Made by a program: the position numbers and the translations under genes
Shown here: positions 9,401 through 18,048 of the stretch, in pieces
Layout: each line of letters starts with the position of its first letter
How positions within the stretch are numbered: position 1 is the stretch's first letter
The notes under the pieces: generated by a model
Seen by the model: only the letters and a program-made list of their open reading frames with translations
What the model was told of the DNA's origin: nothing
Databases searched by the model: none
Source: a virus
Length of the DNA: 24,591 nt
Strand: one strand, 5' to 3'
IMG/VR virus record: IMGVR_UViG_3300045738_000492
Span: 1-24,591 of that record

Positions 9401-12400
9401 ATATCATCTTTTACCCAAGCAGACTTAGGGTCTACACCGGCCTGTACCATAACTTTCACAAATGCGTTAGTCGAGCCATCAATTAAACTTCCTTCTTCAG
9501 CTAATGTATTAAGAATGAAATCTGACATACCCAATCTTTGACTACCTCTGCTAAGAATTCCCTTTCTTAATTCTTCACCTTTGGAAAGAATCCCATCATA
9601 ATTAGCATAATCTTTCATAAACTGAGTGTGCCCAATAGAATTCAAATACTCATCTACTGCATATGAAATATTTGTAACAGCATGTCTATCTTCTGATTTA
9701 ACAAACATAATATTTTCTATGCCTATTTCCTGCACTTTACCATCAGTTCTTAGCTTCTTAGCATCTACACCAAGAGACCTGCTAAAAAATATTGGAAGAG
9801 ACTCTCCTTCCCAATTCGTATCGGGAACGACTTGTTCTTTTGAATATTCTTTAGCTGCGCTATTAAATGTTAAAATATCTATTTTAAGACCATCCATAAT
9901 AGCTGCAACATTAGGGTCGAATGTAAAGTTCTGTTTTAAAAGCACAGTATTTATACCATCATTATAAGCAACAGACTGTTTTACACCACCAGAACCATCA
10001 CCAGATTCCCTTCCTTCTTGCAATAAAGATAAATTCCACATATGTGTTCCAACATAAGTTGCCGCATCAATACCAGACTTACCTTTTAAGCTCTTCATTA
10101 AATTAACAGCCATTTTTCTGGTATGATCTGCATCAGCTTTTAGGTTGGGGTTACTAGATAATTCTTTTAACTGAGCTTCAGTTATCATAAGAGAATCAAA
10201 ATGTCCTTGTTCGTCTTGAATAGATACGATTTCAAGCTTCCCTTTATCTATATAATAATCAATACCAGCTGATTGTTCCACTGTCAACAACTCTCCAGCA
10301 TATTTACCATCCTCATTCGCTCTTTTTATAGCTCTTAGAGCAGTTTCATTACCAGATATTTTAGCCCCAACTCCTTCTGCAAGACTAAGATACTTGAATA
10401 GACGAGCCATTATAGGATTTATTTCACTACCAGTTGTTGGGGACTTCATTATTCTATTGAAAGCTGCGCTATTCATCTTATCCCAGTACATAGAGCTAAC
10501 AAACACTTCTAGTTGAGATGGGTTTAATTCCCATTCGCCTTCTTTTTCTATAACACTGAATAATGATTTAAAATTATCTATAATTTCTTTAGTTATTAAT
10601 CCATCTTCTCTTCCAACTTCTAATTTTGACAATTTATCATTATACCAATTTCTAAGAACTTCTTTAGCTGCCCCAAGACCTCTACTATCTACTATCAACT
10701 GAGTATTAAAACTTATAGGAATCCTTATTACCGCAGGCCCTCTAGGTTTAATAATACCCTTTTCCTGTCTTTCTTTAGTTGATTGCTTTGTCGCCTGAAG
10801 ATTAGCATTATTGAAATATTTTATATCAACATCTGGTATTGCAAATATATTACTTACTTTTTTCGGAATGCCATTCTCACCAAGAATTATGCCTTCACTC
10901 TCAACTAAAGCAACATATACACCAGCTTCTTCAAATTCTCTTATTACTTCCGATACTCCAGTATTAGATGTAACCATCTTAGATTCAGTCAATAAATAAA
11001 CAGGTTCGCCTTCTGTAGTTCCAGCATATTTTAGTTTTACAGACCTAGTCGCTCTTGCACCAGCGGATGCGTACAACAGTTCTTTTAGAACAGAATGTTT
11101 AAAATTATCAAATTCTTTTGTAGATTTTTTTGGAGAATCTCTATGCATTATATTATATGCACTTTCAGCTTCTCCCAGTATCCTATTAATCCAGAATACT
11201 GTTAACTGTGGGTCTTTCTGCCCTTTTTCTTTTATAAGTGAAAGTCTTAGCTCTTCTTTAACTGATAAAAATTCCTCAGGCTTAAAATAACTATTGTGTT
11301 CACTCAATCTATTTATTTCTTTACCGGATTTTGCAAATATGTCAACGTTCTTGTCTTTTAAGGAACTGTCTCCATAGGAATCTCTCCACATCTTTATACC
11401 ATCAAAATACTCAGCATCGGACAATGAACTATTCCAAGCATCAACATGATTATTTAGTTCCGTTGCAAAATCTTCAAGCGATAATTTAATTCCCTTTCTA
11501 ATTTTCTGTTCAAGGTTAAGACCACTATTAAAATATTTACTTACCATCTGACTAAGATTGTCAGAATTAGTTACTTCAATACCTCCGTCTCTCAACTGTT
11601 TTGTTAAATTAGCAACTAACCTATCCATTCTTCTTCTACCTTGTATCTTATCACCAGCATAGTTTTGGTATCCAAATATAATTTTTGAGATAGTATCATT
11701 TATATGGCCTATAATATTATATTCCGGTGTTAATGAATTTCGCAATGCTAATAACGGCTCTCCATGAGCAGACATCATACCATCTTCACCAACATTTTTA
11801 AGACTTAACCTTTGTATTAACTGGTCTACCATATTTATCATTTCAGGAGACATATTATTTTCTGATTCTTTCTTTAATTCACTTAATGAAACAATCAACT
11901 CACCAACCTCATTTACAGTCAATTTTTTAGGCACAGGGTTATCTGGATCAGTAATATCAAAAAGGTCTTCTATTACAGTATCAACAGATTGTATAACTTC
12001 AATCCTATCATTATTGGCCTGCTTAACTTTTCTCAACTCACCTGGTACATCCTTATCAAACTTTGAAGTAATGGTACGAGTCTCATAAATAAAACTATGT
12101 AAGTCAGCAGATGCGGTATCAGATATTGGCATCTCAGACTCTACCCTCATAAAAGCTCCATTAATAGCCTTTAGTTCACTCATGATAGCATCATACCCAG
12201 CCATCTCATCCTTTAATTCTTCTTTTGACATGTCTTTAGATAATGTTCTTTCAACAGACCTTCTATCTTGAACAACTAAAATTCTTTTACCATCCTTTTC
12301 TTCCAACCTCATTGCTTTATGAGCCAAGCCGTTCTCAACAATAGCTATATGCTTAGCTCCAATATCCATAGAACTAAGAAGTCTCTTATAATAGAAATCT

Positions 12401-15033
12401 TCAAAGGTTCTAGCCATATCCACATCAATCTTAAACCCATTCCTTTTAAGATTATTTACAACACCTTTTACTTCTTCATAATCCAATTCCTTTAGTTCTT
12501 TCAATTCACCACGGCTGCTTATATTCAACATTTCAGATAAAGACCTAGCGGCATGGTCAATATCCAAGAAGTCTCCTTCGGTTAATATCTTCTGCCACTT
12601 TTTAATATCCATATCCTTAGGCATTTTCATTCCGTTATATCTTGATCCTTCTGGAATTAATAATAATATATCATTATAAAGAGACATATCAGCCTCAGTT
12701 AACTTATCTGTCCTTCCTTCAACAAAGTTATACAATGCGTTTAATGACCGTTCTCTCTTATAATTTTTAAGAGAGTTGAGAAATTGGTTTTCTTCTGGTC
12801 GCAAATCCAATACTATACCGTCTTCCATTTCGTAATTATCTTCACTAATCTTTTTTGTCAGTTTATCAAGATGTGCTTGTATCACAGGCCCCATTTTTTT
12901 AGAATCTATATCCTTAGCCATCTTTGTTTCTTCGGCTGTCAAAATTATTTCATGTACAAATGAAAGCGACTCAAATTGGTTTATTATCATTTGCAGTTGT
13001 CTTATTGGGTCAAAATTAGCGTCTCCATCCGTACCCTTTAATCCTTTTATCTTTGCAATACCTATTGATTGAGTTATATCAAATGGTTCTGAAGTTTCTA
13101 TATAATCAGCTCTAATATTTAAATCTTTTAAAGCATTAAGAATAGTACTCATATAAGTTTGATATGTACCATCAGCTATATCTTTATGCACAGACTCATA
13201 AAAATCATACACATTTTGTTCATTTAAAAACTCACCATCAGCTATCTGTATCTTTCTCAACTTTTTATCAATTTCTAATAACTGATCTCCAGTTAATCTA
13301 TTCAATCTAACATCAGGCTCAACGCTAGAGTCTTCAAGCCCAACTTTTCTTGAGTTTTCTGATAAAATATATAATTTTTGCAGTCGCTGTACTAATGAAT
13401 GTACATCACTGTTTAACTCACCAACACCATCCTTTCCCTCTATGCTTTGCTTCTTGTTTTCACCAGTATTAATTGCTTCATTAATCTGTCTCATTATAGG
13501 ATGATTAAGAAGACCTGTATATGCATGCCCTAAGTCTGCTCTCAATCCATATGCTTCCCCAAGATATTTTATCTGATCCGCCTCAAACCCAATAGTTCTT
13601 AAAAACTCTACTTTTCTATCGAAGTTGTTTAGTGTCGGAAACTGCTCTTTTATAATAGGCTTATATCTTCTTGTGAATAAAGCTCCAACTAATAAATGAG
13701 CTCCTAATACTTCAGGGTCAACATTCCTTAACATATTTGCGTCAAGAAACGTAGATGCATTAAAATAAGCAGCACCTATTGTCATTCTTGGAATTGACTG
13801 AATTAAATCCATTCCAAATTCTTTATACATTTCACGATAAACTTCAGCTGGTTTAAAATTGCTAATTAAGGCTCTTAAATGCAAAGCTGCTTCTGCTTCT
13901 TCACCTACTTTAAATGCATTGCCGACACGCTTACTAGCTTCAACGGCAAAACTAGAATGTTGCAATCTATTATTATTTGATAATATTTTAAATAAAGCAT
14001 TAATTTCTTTAACATCTAAGTTATCGTAATCCATTTTCCTAATCTTATCAAGACCAGATTTTACGTCTTTACGAGTCTTAAAGAATTTGTATTTACCTCC
14101 AAAGGGGATAGCTTCCACTGCCGGTAAAAAAGCCGAGAACATTAAAGCTTGTCCAATATCAGCGATTGGGTCAAACTCATGACCTTCAACTGCTACCGAC
14201 TTAATACCATCATCAATAAGATTATATATTGAAAAAGTGGCAGTCAACTCAGCAGCTCTGCCAATATAAGCAGTTATTTTACTTCTATCCGCTATACTGA
14301 ATTTTGTATTTAAAGACCTCTCTACCCATTTACCTATACTGTTAACATGAACTCCCTTTTGAGACAGTCCCTTTAATGAAGCTTTAGTTATTTCATCAAC
14401 TAAATCATCTCCAATAGTAGGAAACTCTTTCTTCAAACTGCCTTTAATTAAAGAACTCATTTCCTTTTGAGCTGCGTCAAGAGTTGCAGTGCTTATTTCA
14501 TAATGAGGTTTAAGAGATTTAGCAGCTTTTGTAGTAAAAACTTTACTAACAGCAGGCCCAATCTTGGCAGCGTCTTCATATTTTGCCGCATCTGCAACTG
14601 ACTTAGCTGCTCTAACCGCCCTTGTAGTGGCAGCCTTAGTCCCATACTTTCCGACAGCAGCTACTCCCTTAGATGTTAATCTTCCTATTAAACCGACTGG
14701 AGCTAAAAACCCAAGAGCCTCTCCCAATACAGCACCTGCTTTAGCCCCACCTCCTAATTCATCCCATTGATAAGGAGCTTCTTCACCTAGAGTTATACCG
14801 GGTAATCCTAATAAACCTACATCCAAAGCATGCCAAACAGCAGCTCCCAAAAAATGTCCAACTCCGGCCTTTTTGTCTGATGGTGTTTCTGCTTCTGACT
14901 TACCTGCCAATTGTTCATAGAGGGACACTTGCCTAGAAGCTGATTTGTCAGATGACAATGGCTGAAGATTTGTAGGAAGTTTATTTCGTCTCTTTAAATC
15001 TTCAATTAACTGTAATGTGAGATTATCGGGCAT
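6439..15033 (-). CDS. Giant (2864 aa) putative virion-packaged two-barrel RNA polymerase
   Basis: One uninterrupted frame of 2864 residues. The N terminus has hydrophobic, Gly/Ala-rich stretches (about 58-80 and 96-118), as in ejected virion proteins. From about residue 1700 it carries a set of features I read as a single-chain RNA polymerase of the beta/beta-prime (double-psi beta-barrel) class: F-N-S-A-A-K at 1723-1728 (K1728 a candidate substrate lysine), R-K-P-Q-T-T-G-G at 1891-1898, R-x-P at 2020-2022, and the metal-binding triad D-F-D-A-D at 2059-2063. After it come V-G-K-N-H-F-G (2131-2137) and a helix L-Q-x-x-x-N-N-L-Q-S-L-I-D (2173-2185). Cellular beta-prime has R-x-P 35 residues before its N-A-D-F-D-G-D; here the spacing is 39. 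crAss-like phages have comparable giant virion polymerases. The last 600 or so residues are unassigned. There is no SD before the ATG. The polymerase call is inference from motifs and context. Confidence 0.72.
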   Translation of the reverse strand: MPDNLTLQLIEDLKRRNKLPTNLQPLSSDKSASRQVSLYEQLAGKSEAETPSDKKAGVGHFLGAAVWHALDVGLLGLPGITLGEEAPYQWDELGGGAKAGAVLGEALGFLAPVGLIGRLTSKGVAAVGKYGTKAATTRAVRAAKSVADAAKYEDAAKIGPAVSKVFTTKAAKSLKPHYEISTATLDAAQKEMSSLIKGSLKKEFPTIGDDLVDEITKASLKGLSQKGVHVNSIGKWVERSLNTKFSIADRSKITAYIGRAAELTATFSIYNLIDDGIKSVAVEGHEFDPIADIGQALMFSAFLPAVEAIPFGGKYKFFKTRKDVKSGLDKIRKMDYDNLDVKEINALFKILSNNNRLQHSSFAVEASKRVGNAFKVGEEAEAALHLRALISNFKPAEVYREMYKEFGMDLIQSIPRMTIGAAYFNASTFLDANMLRNVDPEVLGAHLLVGALFTRRYKPIIKEQFPTLNNFDRKVEFLRTIGFEADQIKYLGEAYGLRADLGHAYTGLLNHPIMRQINEAINTGENKKQSIEGKDGVGELNSDVHSLVQRLQKLYILSENSRKVGLEDSSVEPDVRLNRLTGDQLLEIDKKLRKIQIADGEFLNEQNVYDFYESVHKDIADGTYQTYMSTILNALKDLNIRADYIETSEPFDITQSIGIAKIKGLKGTDGDANFDPIRQLQMIINQFESLSFVHEIILTAEETKMAKDIDSKKMGPVIQAHLDKLTKKISEDNYEMEDGIVLDLRPEENQFLNSLKNYKRERSLNALYNFVEGRTDKLTEADMSLYNDILLLIPEGSRYNGMKMPKDMDIKKWQKILTEGDFLDIDHAARSLSEMLNISSRGELKELKELDYEEVKGVVNNLKRNGFKIDVDMARTFEDFYYKRLLSSMDIGAKHIAIVENGLAHKAMRLEEKDGKRILVVQDRRSVERTLSKDMSKEELKDEMAGYDAIMSELKAINGAFMRVESEMPISDTASADLHSFIYETRTITSKFDKDVPGELRKVKQANNDRIEVIQSVDTVIEDLFDITDPDNPVPKKLTVNEVGELIVSLSELKKESENNMSPEMINMVDQLIQRLSLKNVGEDGMMSAHGEPLLALRNSLTPEYNIIGHINDTISKIIFGYQNYAGDKIQGRRRMDRLVANLTKQLRDGGIEVTNSDNLSQMVSKYFNSGLNLEQKIRKGIKLSLEDFATELNNHVDAWNSSLSDAEYFDGIKMWRDSYGDSSLKDKNVDIFAKSGKEINRLSEHNSYFKPEEFLSVKEELRLSLIKEKGQKDPQLTVFWINRILGEAESAYNIMHRDSPKKSTKEFDNFKHSVLKELLYASAGARATRSVKLKYAGTTEGEPVYLLTESKMVTSNTGVSEVIREFEEAGVYVALVESEGIILGENGIPKKVSNIFAIPDVDIKYFNNANLQATKQSTKERQEKGIIKPRGPAVIRIPISFNTQLIVDSRGLGAAKEVLRNWYNDKLSKLEVGREDGLITKEIIDNFKSLFSVIEKEGEWELNPSQLEVFVSSMYWDKMNSAAFNRIMKSPTTGSEINPIMARLFKYLSLAEGVGAKISGNETALRAIKRANEDGKYAGELLTVEQSAGIDYYIDKGKLEIVSIQDEQGHFDSLMITEAQLKELSSNPNLKADADHTRKMAVNLMKSLKGKSGIDAATYVGTHMWNLSLLQEGRESGDGSGGVKQSVAYNDGINTVLLKQNFTFDPNVAAIMDGLKIDILTFNSAAKEYSKEQVVPDTNWEGESLPIFFSRSLGVDAKKLRTDGKVQEIGIENIMFVKSEDRHAVTNISYAVDEYLNSIGHTQFMKDYANYDGILSKGEELRKGILSRGSQRLGMSDFILNTLAEEGSLIDGSTNAFVKVMVQAGVDPKSAWVKDDIGRIVYRTIINRIRKPQTTGGSYATMIPYLEGSVPVYNNIGQQVRFGGKKLPFADSNIVIDNMDKLQYIVDIGGRQVLIGKNAGGEWAISNIKKSELKADEVVILKDKIKTLDIINKSKDLKLGILYNMLKPKDIWLESLSLRMPNLAADIAIHKIEGFYSFEMGNVVGVNVLDLATKHQGDFDADMLFSYHDTKYELTDAVAELTPRRMDAYVYEPTDFDFKDIFSNGETLKPAGSLTNPIKRMDDHIINYNVGKNHFGQIKRLSAGINSLNRINMNMDNVKMLKLEGEKFNAYLQRYANNLQSLIDTTTRSNLTNKSTVNELKRYILFGDTIDKNIKLEGYNERGYKPLFELDGVKGYEKDVYKDAIIEMIDALGRPSRVMSDLFDGSGRRIPDQNDLVRMRQELDQIAFNPNQFIFNRLIRRYKKGDPKRDALLKMFYETGANETTDVLRQRILKGRFKTKVMVEKTPFVFLGDWKVRQSELYDSTPAGYALKRIGNVKNTYDRAASKYGVETKDLAKSISTIENFIALSDAETHAEIMEALEEADGEGQLMFGLTGGQYETKITDLAYAQKYSVAYALIGKNAASVRNSLRRNGSSSSSVYLTQKLHRLNAIMEHMRKKEDGFIGKLLEGKHEKSILDYFKFQEYNIGKSKFIPNYTNNVNYIYRESSVKGKWQRVTEIRPKSKQWLSSGRYLVLKNPLRYDLVSKSETIDAYSLLSVFGEIEANNIRGFSGETFQEITFINDSRSLKAQISALSSETYRKSEGHPEAAENWGLLKEFEDKLVDDFMKKHIPDAEFSEPLTSQRELNTIHDIIGYMIKPDPMFGNITYAQDRNVALPSFKINKRVSKAMLRWLVNNGHEELYQDIAMKYGSNFRRRYDNVPDLEYTSMYSDGIYRERNTPFEGKSEVYNMIADTNPDFLYTPAISEVLKNEMTFRSAKTEKVRDPNGNIYSILRFGKYDDIEVGLDVFADPKSKESTTNLECY
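6448..6451 (-). promoter_or_regulatory. Ribosome-binding site fixing the start of the 908-aa gene
   Basis: GGAG on the minus strand lies 8 bases upstream of the ATG at 6439. The alternative GTG at 6448 shares a base with this GGAG and so could not use it. Confidence 0.7.
8845..8976 (-). other. Putative RNA polymerase active-site barrel (R-x-P to D-F-D-A-D)
   Basis: This segment encodes residues 2020-2063 of the giant protein. It starts with R-M-P (2020-2022), runs through strand-like hydrophobic segments including G-N-V-V-G-V-N-V-L, and ends with D2059, D2061 and D2063. In multisubunit and single-chain two-barrel RNA polymerases three aspartates in a D-x-D-x-D arrangement hold the catalytic magnesium, and the upstream R-x-P lies in the same barrel. 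Here the canonical glycine of D-F-D-G-D is alanine, a variation also tolerated in phage members that read D-F-D-x-D. Confidence 0.72.
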
Positions 15034-15053
15034 TTATAATATACATAGAAAAT
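15034..15053 (-). promoter_or_regulatory. 20-base gap before the giant gene, AT-only, no ribosome-binding site
   Basis: The minus-strand gap reads as A/T-rich sequence ending in TATTATAA directly before the ATG. It contains no GGAG-like site. TATAAATG resembles a minus-10 or late-promoter type element, but its position against the start codon would put a transcript start inside the gene. I see no certain promoter. Confidence 0.25.
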
Positions 15054-16292
15054 CTATAACAATTTTTCCAGAAGACTAGATGGAATTGATTTAATATCAC
15101 TAACAAGTTTTTCTTCTTGAACTTTTTTAGCACTTTTAAATAACTCCCATTTTTCACTAAGTGAAGCACCTTTTAATCCCCCACCGTAACCAATAATATC
15201 TGTAAAGAAAAGATCCATAGCTTCTCCTTCCTCAACTTTTCTTTTAATATCTCTTATGGATTCTTCTGATACAAATTTTTCTTCTGTCTTTTCTAAATTT
15301 TCTATTGCAGTTAATGAAGCATTTATTTCTTTTGTTAATTCGATATTAGTAATATTTTTGTTTTTAATCTGCAATAAGTCTTCTTTACTAATCTCATAAT
15401 TCGGATCGCTGACCGAATAAAAAGCGACATCCTTTTCTAACTGATTTAAAGTCTTTATAGCATTCTTATTTACTTCTATTTTTTGTCTATGTTCTTCTTT
15501 TAAAGTACCAATTTGTTCAATTTTTTTACCCATAGAAAGTATATCAGTCGATTTAGTCTCTGCAGTAGGAATTTCAGGTTTAATTGATTCCATATCTAAT
15601 CTATTTAAGCTCTCATCAACAAAAGTAAAATCTTCATCTACCTTATAATCGCCCTTAACAAATCCTTCAAGTTCTTTTCTTATACTTATTTCATTATCTA
15701 GCGCATTACGCATAGTTTTAAATGTATTTATAACATAAGAATTATCTTGACCAGTTTTTAAATAACCAAGCTTATTAAGTGATTGAGATAACTTTTCTTC
15801 ATATGAACCAGCAGTAACTGTAACTCCAATGTCATCTAAGAAATGAAGCTTAGCTCCTATATTTATAATAGCATCTGGTCTTCCCGTTTCATAAACAGCC
15901 CACGTAGCGGAAATTAAATCAGAAGCAATCTCTCTATTCATTTCTACACTATATTCGTCTTCTCCCCACATTTTACTAGGCTTACTGGACAACTCATTAA
16001 CAGCTTTAGTTAATCCATCGTCTATCTCTTTATATTTAGAATATAGACCAGATAGTCCCGACTCTTGAAGAAATTTGTCAGCAGAACGCATCTTCATTGT
16101 TTCATTTGCCTTCTGCATCAATTCTAAGTTTGCACCCATTACTGCAATATTTTGCTGTCTCACTTGCATTTCTCTAGATTTTCGTCTCTCAGACAATTCC
16201 ATAAATGCCAAAGCTTGACTTACTCTGCCTTCTTCACGCTCCTGTCGATACTGGAGCAATCTATTTAATGATTGTAGTGCTTCATATGCCAT
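15054..16292 (-). CDS. Putative internal virion protein, coiled-coil rich, 412 aa
   Basis: The 412-residue product is highly charged (Glu, Lys) with long heptad-like stretches at about residues 5-75 and 250-345, and no catalytic motif. Its ATG follows the stop of the 267-residue gene with no spacer (TAAATG); AGG about eight bases before the ATG is a weak ribosome-binding site, so coupling is likely. It lies between the membrane-segment protein and the giant polymerase candidate, the position taken by the gp15-type core protein in T7. An internal core or ejection role is inferred from this order and its helical composition only. The family was not recognised. Confidence 0.68.
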   Translation of the reverse strand: MAYEALQSLNRLLQYRQEREEGRVSQALAFMELSERRKSREMQVRQQNIAVMGANLELMQKANETMKMRSADKFLQESGLSGLYSKYKEIDDGLTKAVNELSSKPSKMWGEDEYSVEMNREIASDLISATWAVYETGRPDAIINIGAKLHFLDDIGVTVTAGSYEEKLSQSLNKLGYLKTGQDNSYVINTFKTMRNALDNEISIRKELEGFVKGDYKVDEDFTFVDESLNRLDMESIKPEIPTAETKSTDILSMGKKIEQIGTLKEEHRQKIEVNKNAIKTLNQLEKDVAFYSVSDPNYEISKEDLLQIKNKNITNIELTKEINASLTAIENLEKTEEKFVSEESIRDIKRKVEEGEAMDLFFTDIIGYGGGLKGASLSEKWELFKSAKKVQEEKLVSDIKSIPSSLLEKLL

Positions 16293-17096
16293 TTATTTAC
16301 CTAATCCCCAAGAATATCCCTTTTCACCACCGGGAATGACTGCCTGAAGACCTTTCTTCACATTCTTTCCTAAATACCAAGACTTAGACTGTTCTTTAGA
16401 GAGGTCTAATTCCCTTTGAAATTTTTCTCTTTCCGATTTAATTCTTGCTTTCTCACTTTCATACTCTTCCATAACAGAACCTACATTTCTTCCAAGTTGA
16501 GAAATTAAATCTTCAGTTCTACTTTTACTTTCCGCTCCAATACCTTCTTTAGACCTCTCCTCAGCTTTAACGACAGTCCCAGAAGTACGGAGACCACTTT
16601 TAGCGGCTAAAGATGATGATTCTTGTCTTGATTGCTCTAAAGACATTCCAGTTTGTCTTGCTAAATCTTCCTGTTGTTTACCAAACTCCTGCTCATAAAC
16701 CTGCCTTTTAGCTGAAATCGACTCTTCTAACTTTTCCTCAGCCCCCTCTAAAGAAGCAAGTCCTTGCTCAGCTGCAGATGTTTTTGATTTTGCAGTTTGT
16801 TCCTGTATGCTACCAGATTTCCAAGATGAATACGCTCCTAAAGCAAGACTACCAAGAGCAATTGCTGTCATTATAGCAAATTTTTCTTCTTTACCAGTTG
16901 CTGGATTAATTGTACCTGATCCTACTGCATCTACTAATTTCTCACCTCTTTCTCCATACATATCCATTAGAGTTTTTTCTTGTGGGTTCACATGCCATAA
17001 ATCGCCTTTGCCTGGCCCAGAAGGAGAAGTCTTGTACATTTCAGTATCACCGAATCTGCCGTACTTTGATAAATGATTGTTTGCTAGTGTTGCCAT
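16293..17096 (-). CDS. Putative internal virion protein with one membrane segment, gp14-like architecture, 267 aa
   Basis: The 267-residue product has a polar Gly-rich N-terminal 70 residues, one hydrophobic segment at about 73-92 (I-M-T-A-I-A-L-G-S-L-A-L-G), and a long Gln/Glu/Lys/Ser-rich coiled-coil region from about 95 to 240. This is the architecture of small ejection proteins such as T7 gp14, which insert into the outer membrane early in infection. The family was not recognised by sequence and the role is inferred. The ATG lies one base after the stop of the preceding gene, without a clear SD, so coupled translation is likely. Confidence 0.68.
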   Translation of the reverse strand: MATLANNHLSKYGRFGDTEMYKTSPSGPGKGDLWHVNPQEKTLMDMYGERGEKLVDAVGSGTINPATGKEEKFAIMTAIALGSLALGAYSSWKSGSIQEQTAKSKTSAAEQGLASLEGAEEKLEESISAKRQVYEQEFGKQQEDLARQTGMSLEQSRQESSSLAAKSGLRTSGTVVKAEERSKEGIGAESKSRTEDLISQLGRNVGSVMEEYESEKARIKSEREKFQRELDLSKEQSKSWYLGKNVKKGLQAVIPGGEKGYSWGLGK

Positions 17097-17097
17097 A

Positions 17098-17844
17098 TTA
17101 ATCTAAACCAAGAAATCTTCTTCTTCTTTGTAGGTCAGTTTCTTCAGGAGGGCCTATAAAAGCAGATTGATCCTGTTGTAACAACTGTATCGGGTCTACT
17201 CCTCCCCCTACATCAGGCGTTTCATCTTCAGCTATATCTGTTTTACCATAGTTAGACTTAGTAAGTAGGTCTTTGAATTCGTTTAGATTATCTGATGACA
17301 TACCGGTTTCATCTCCCATACTTATACCAAAATCTTCTTGTATTGATGAAAAAACTGATTCTTGACCTAAAGCTGTTAAATCTGACTGTTTATATTCCTT
17401 ACCACCTTCACCAAATGTGTACATCTTTTCTTTACCAGCTAACTTTTGCCATATAGATTGGTCAACTTGCATTGGTTTATAAGCTTCCATTGCACCTCCA
17501 AATGTAACTGGCTGCGATTTTTTGAACTGTTCAAAAGTTGTCCCCTCTTTAAGTCCATAATCTTCCGGCATAAAATCTTTTAAAAACTTTTTTTCCTGTA
17601 ATTCTGGAAGAATATCAGATTTAAATTCAGATTGAGTCTCCATTGACCCAGCAACAGTACTTGCTAATTCAAGAACTGACCCTATTGTTTCTACTCTTCT
17701 TGATAATTTTTCTTCTTCCCAAGCTCCTCTTTTTTCAGCAAACCCCATCTTATCTCGAGATGACTCTACGTCAAATAAACTTGCTTTATATTGACCTGAC
17801 GAAGTACCGACAGCACGATAAGCAGAATAAAGGTTTCTTGCCAT
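17098..17844 (-). CDS. Putative virion-associated protein, 248 aa
   Basis: A 248-residue protein of unrecognised family between the nozzle-like gene and the membrane-segment core protein. It begins with a basic stretch, has one mildly hydrophobic helix near residues 53-66 (I-G-S-V-L-E-L-A-S-T-V-A), a long acidic/Gly-rich middle, and ends with an Arg cluster (R-R-R-R-F-L-G-L). No SD is seen before the ATG, which lies 21 bases after the stop of the 60-residue gene. The region holds proteins of the internal core or tail in podoviruses; a structural role is inferred only from position. Confidence 0.62.
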   Translation of the reverse strand: MARNLYSAYRAVGTSSGQYKASLFDVESSRDKMGFAEKRGAWEEEKLSRRVETIGSVLELASTVAGSMETQSEFKSDILPELQEKKFLKDFMPEDYGLKEGTTFEQFKKSQPVTFGGAMEAYKPMQVDQSIWQKLAGKEKMYTFGEGGKEYKQSDLTALGQESVFSSIQEDFGISMGDETGMSSDNLNEFKDLLTKSNYGKTDIAEDETPDVGGGVDPIQLLQQDQSAFIGPPEETDLQRRRRFLGLD

Positions 17845-17865
17845 GTTACTAATTTAACAAAAATC

Positions 17866-18048
17866 TCATGCTTTATCTAATATTTTCTTAAATAAAACAT
17901 TGTTATGCTTAACATATTCAACAACACCTTCCGATGTTTTTCTTAACTCTGGAACGCCTTCCTTTAAATCCCTAGTAAGAGGAGAACCAATTCTAATTTG
18001 TAATCTTTCTTGCTTTTTATGTAAGGAAATTCTTTCTTGTCTTGTCAT
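17866..18048 (-). CDS. Small basic protein, 60 aa
   Basis: A 60-residue basic protein with many Arg and Lys residues. Its ATG overlaps the stop of the nozzle-like gene (ATGA), the usual sign of coupled genes here. The position right after the nozzle gene matches T7 gp13, a small protein needed for core assembly, but no sequence similarity was recognised. Function unknown. Confidence 0.6.
   Translation of the reverse strand: MTRQERISLHKKQERLQIRIGSPLTRDLKEGVPELRKTSEGVVEYVKHNNVLFKKILDKA

Noticed and set aside
6439-15033. N4-type (T7-like single-subunit) virion RNA polymerase
   Set aside because: Size and context fit, but I did not find the T7-family palm and fingers motifs; the motifs seen belong to the two-barrel class.
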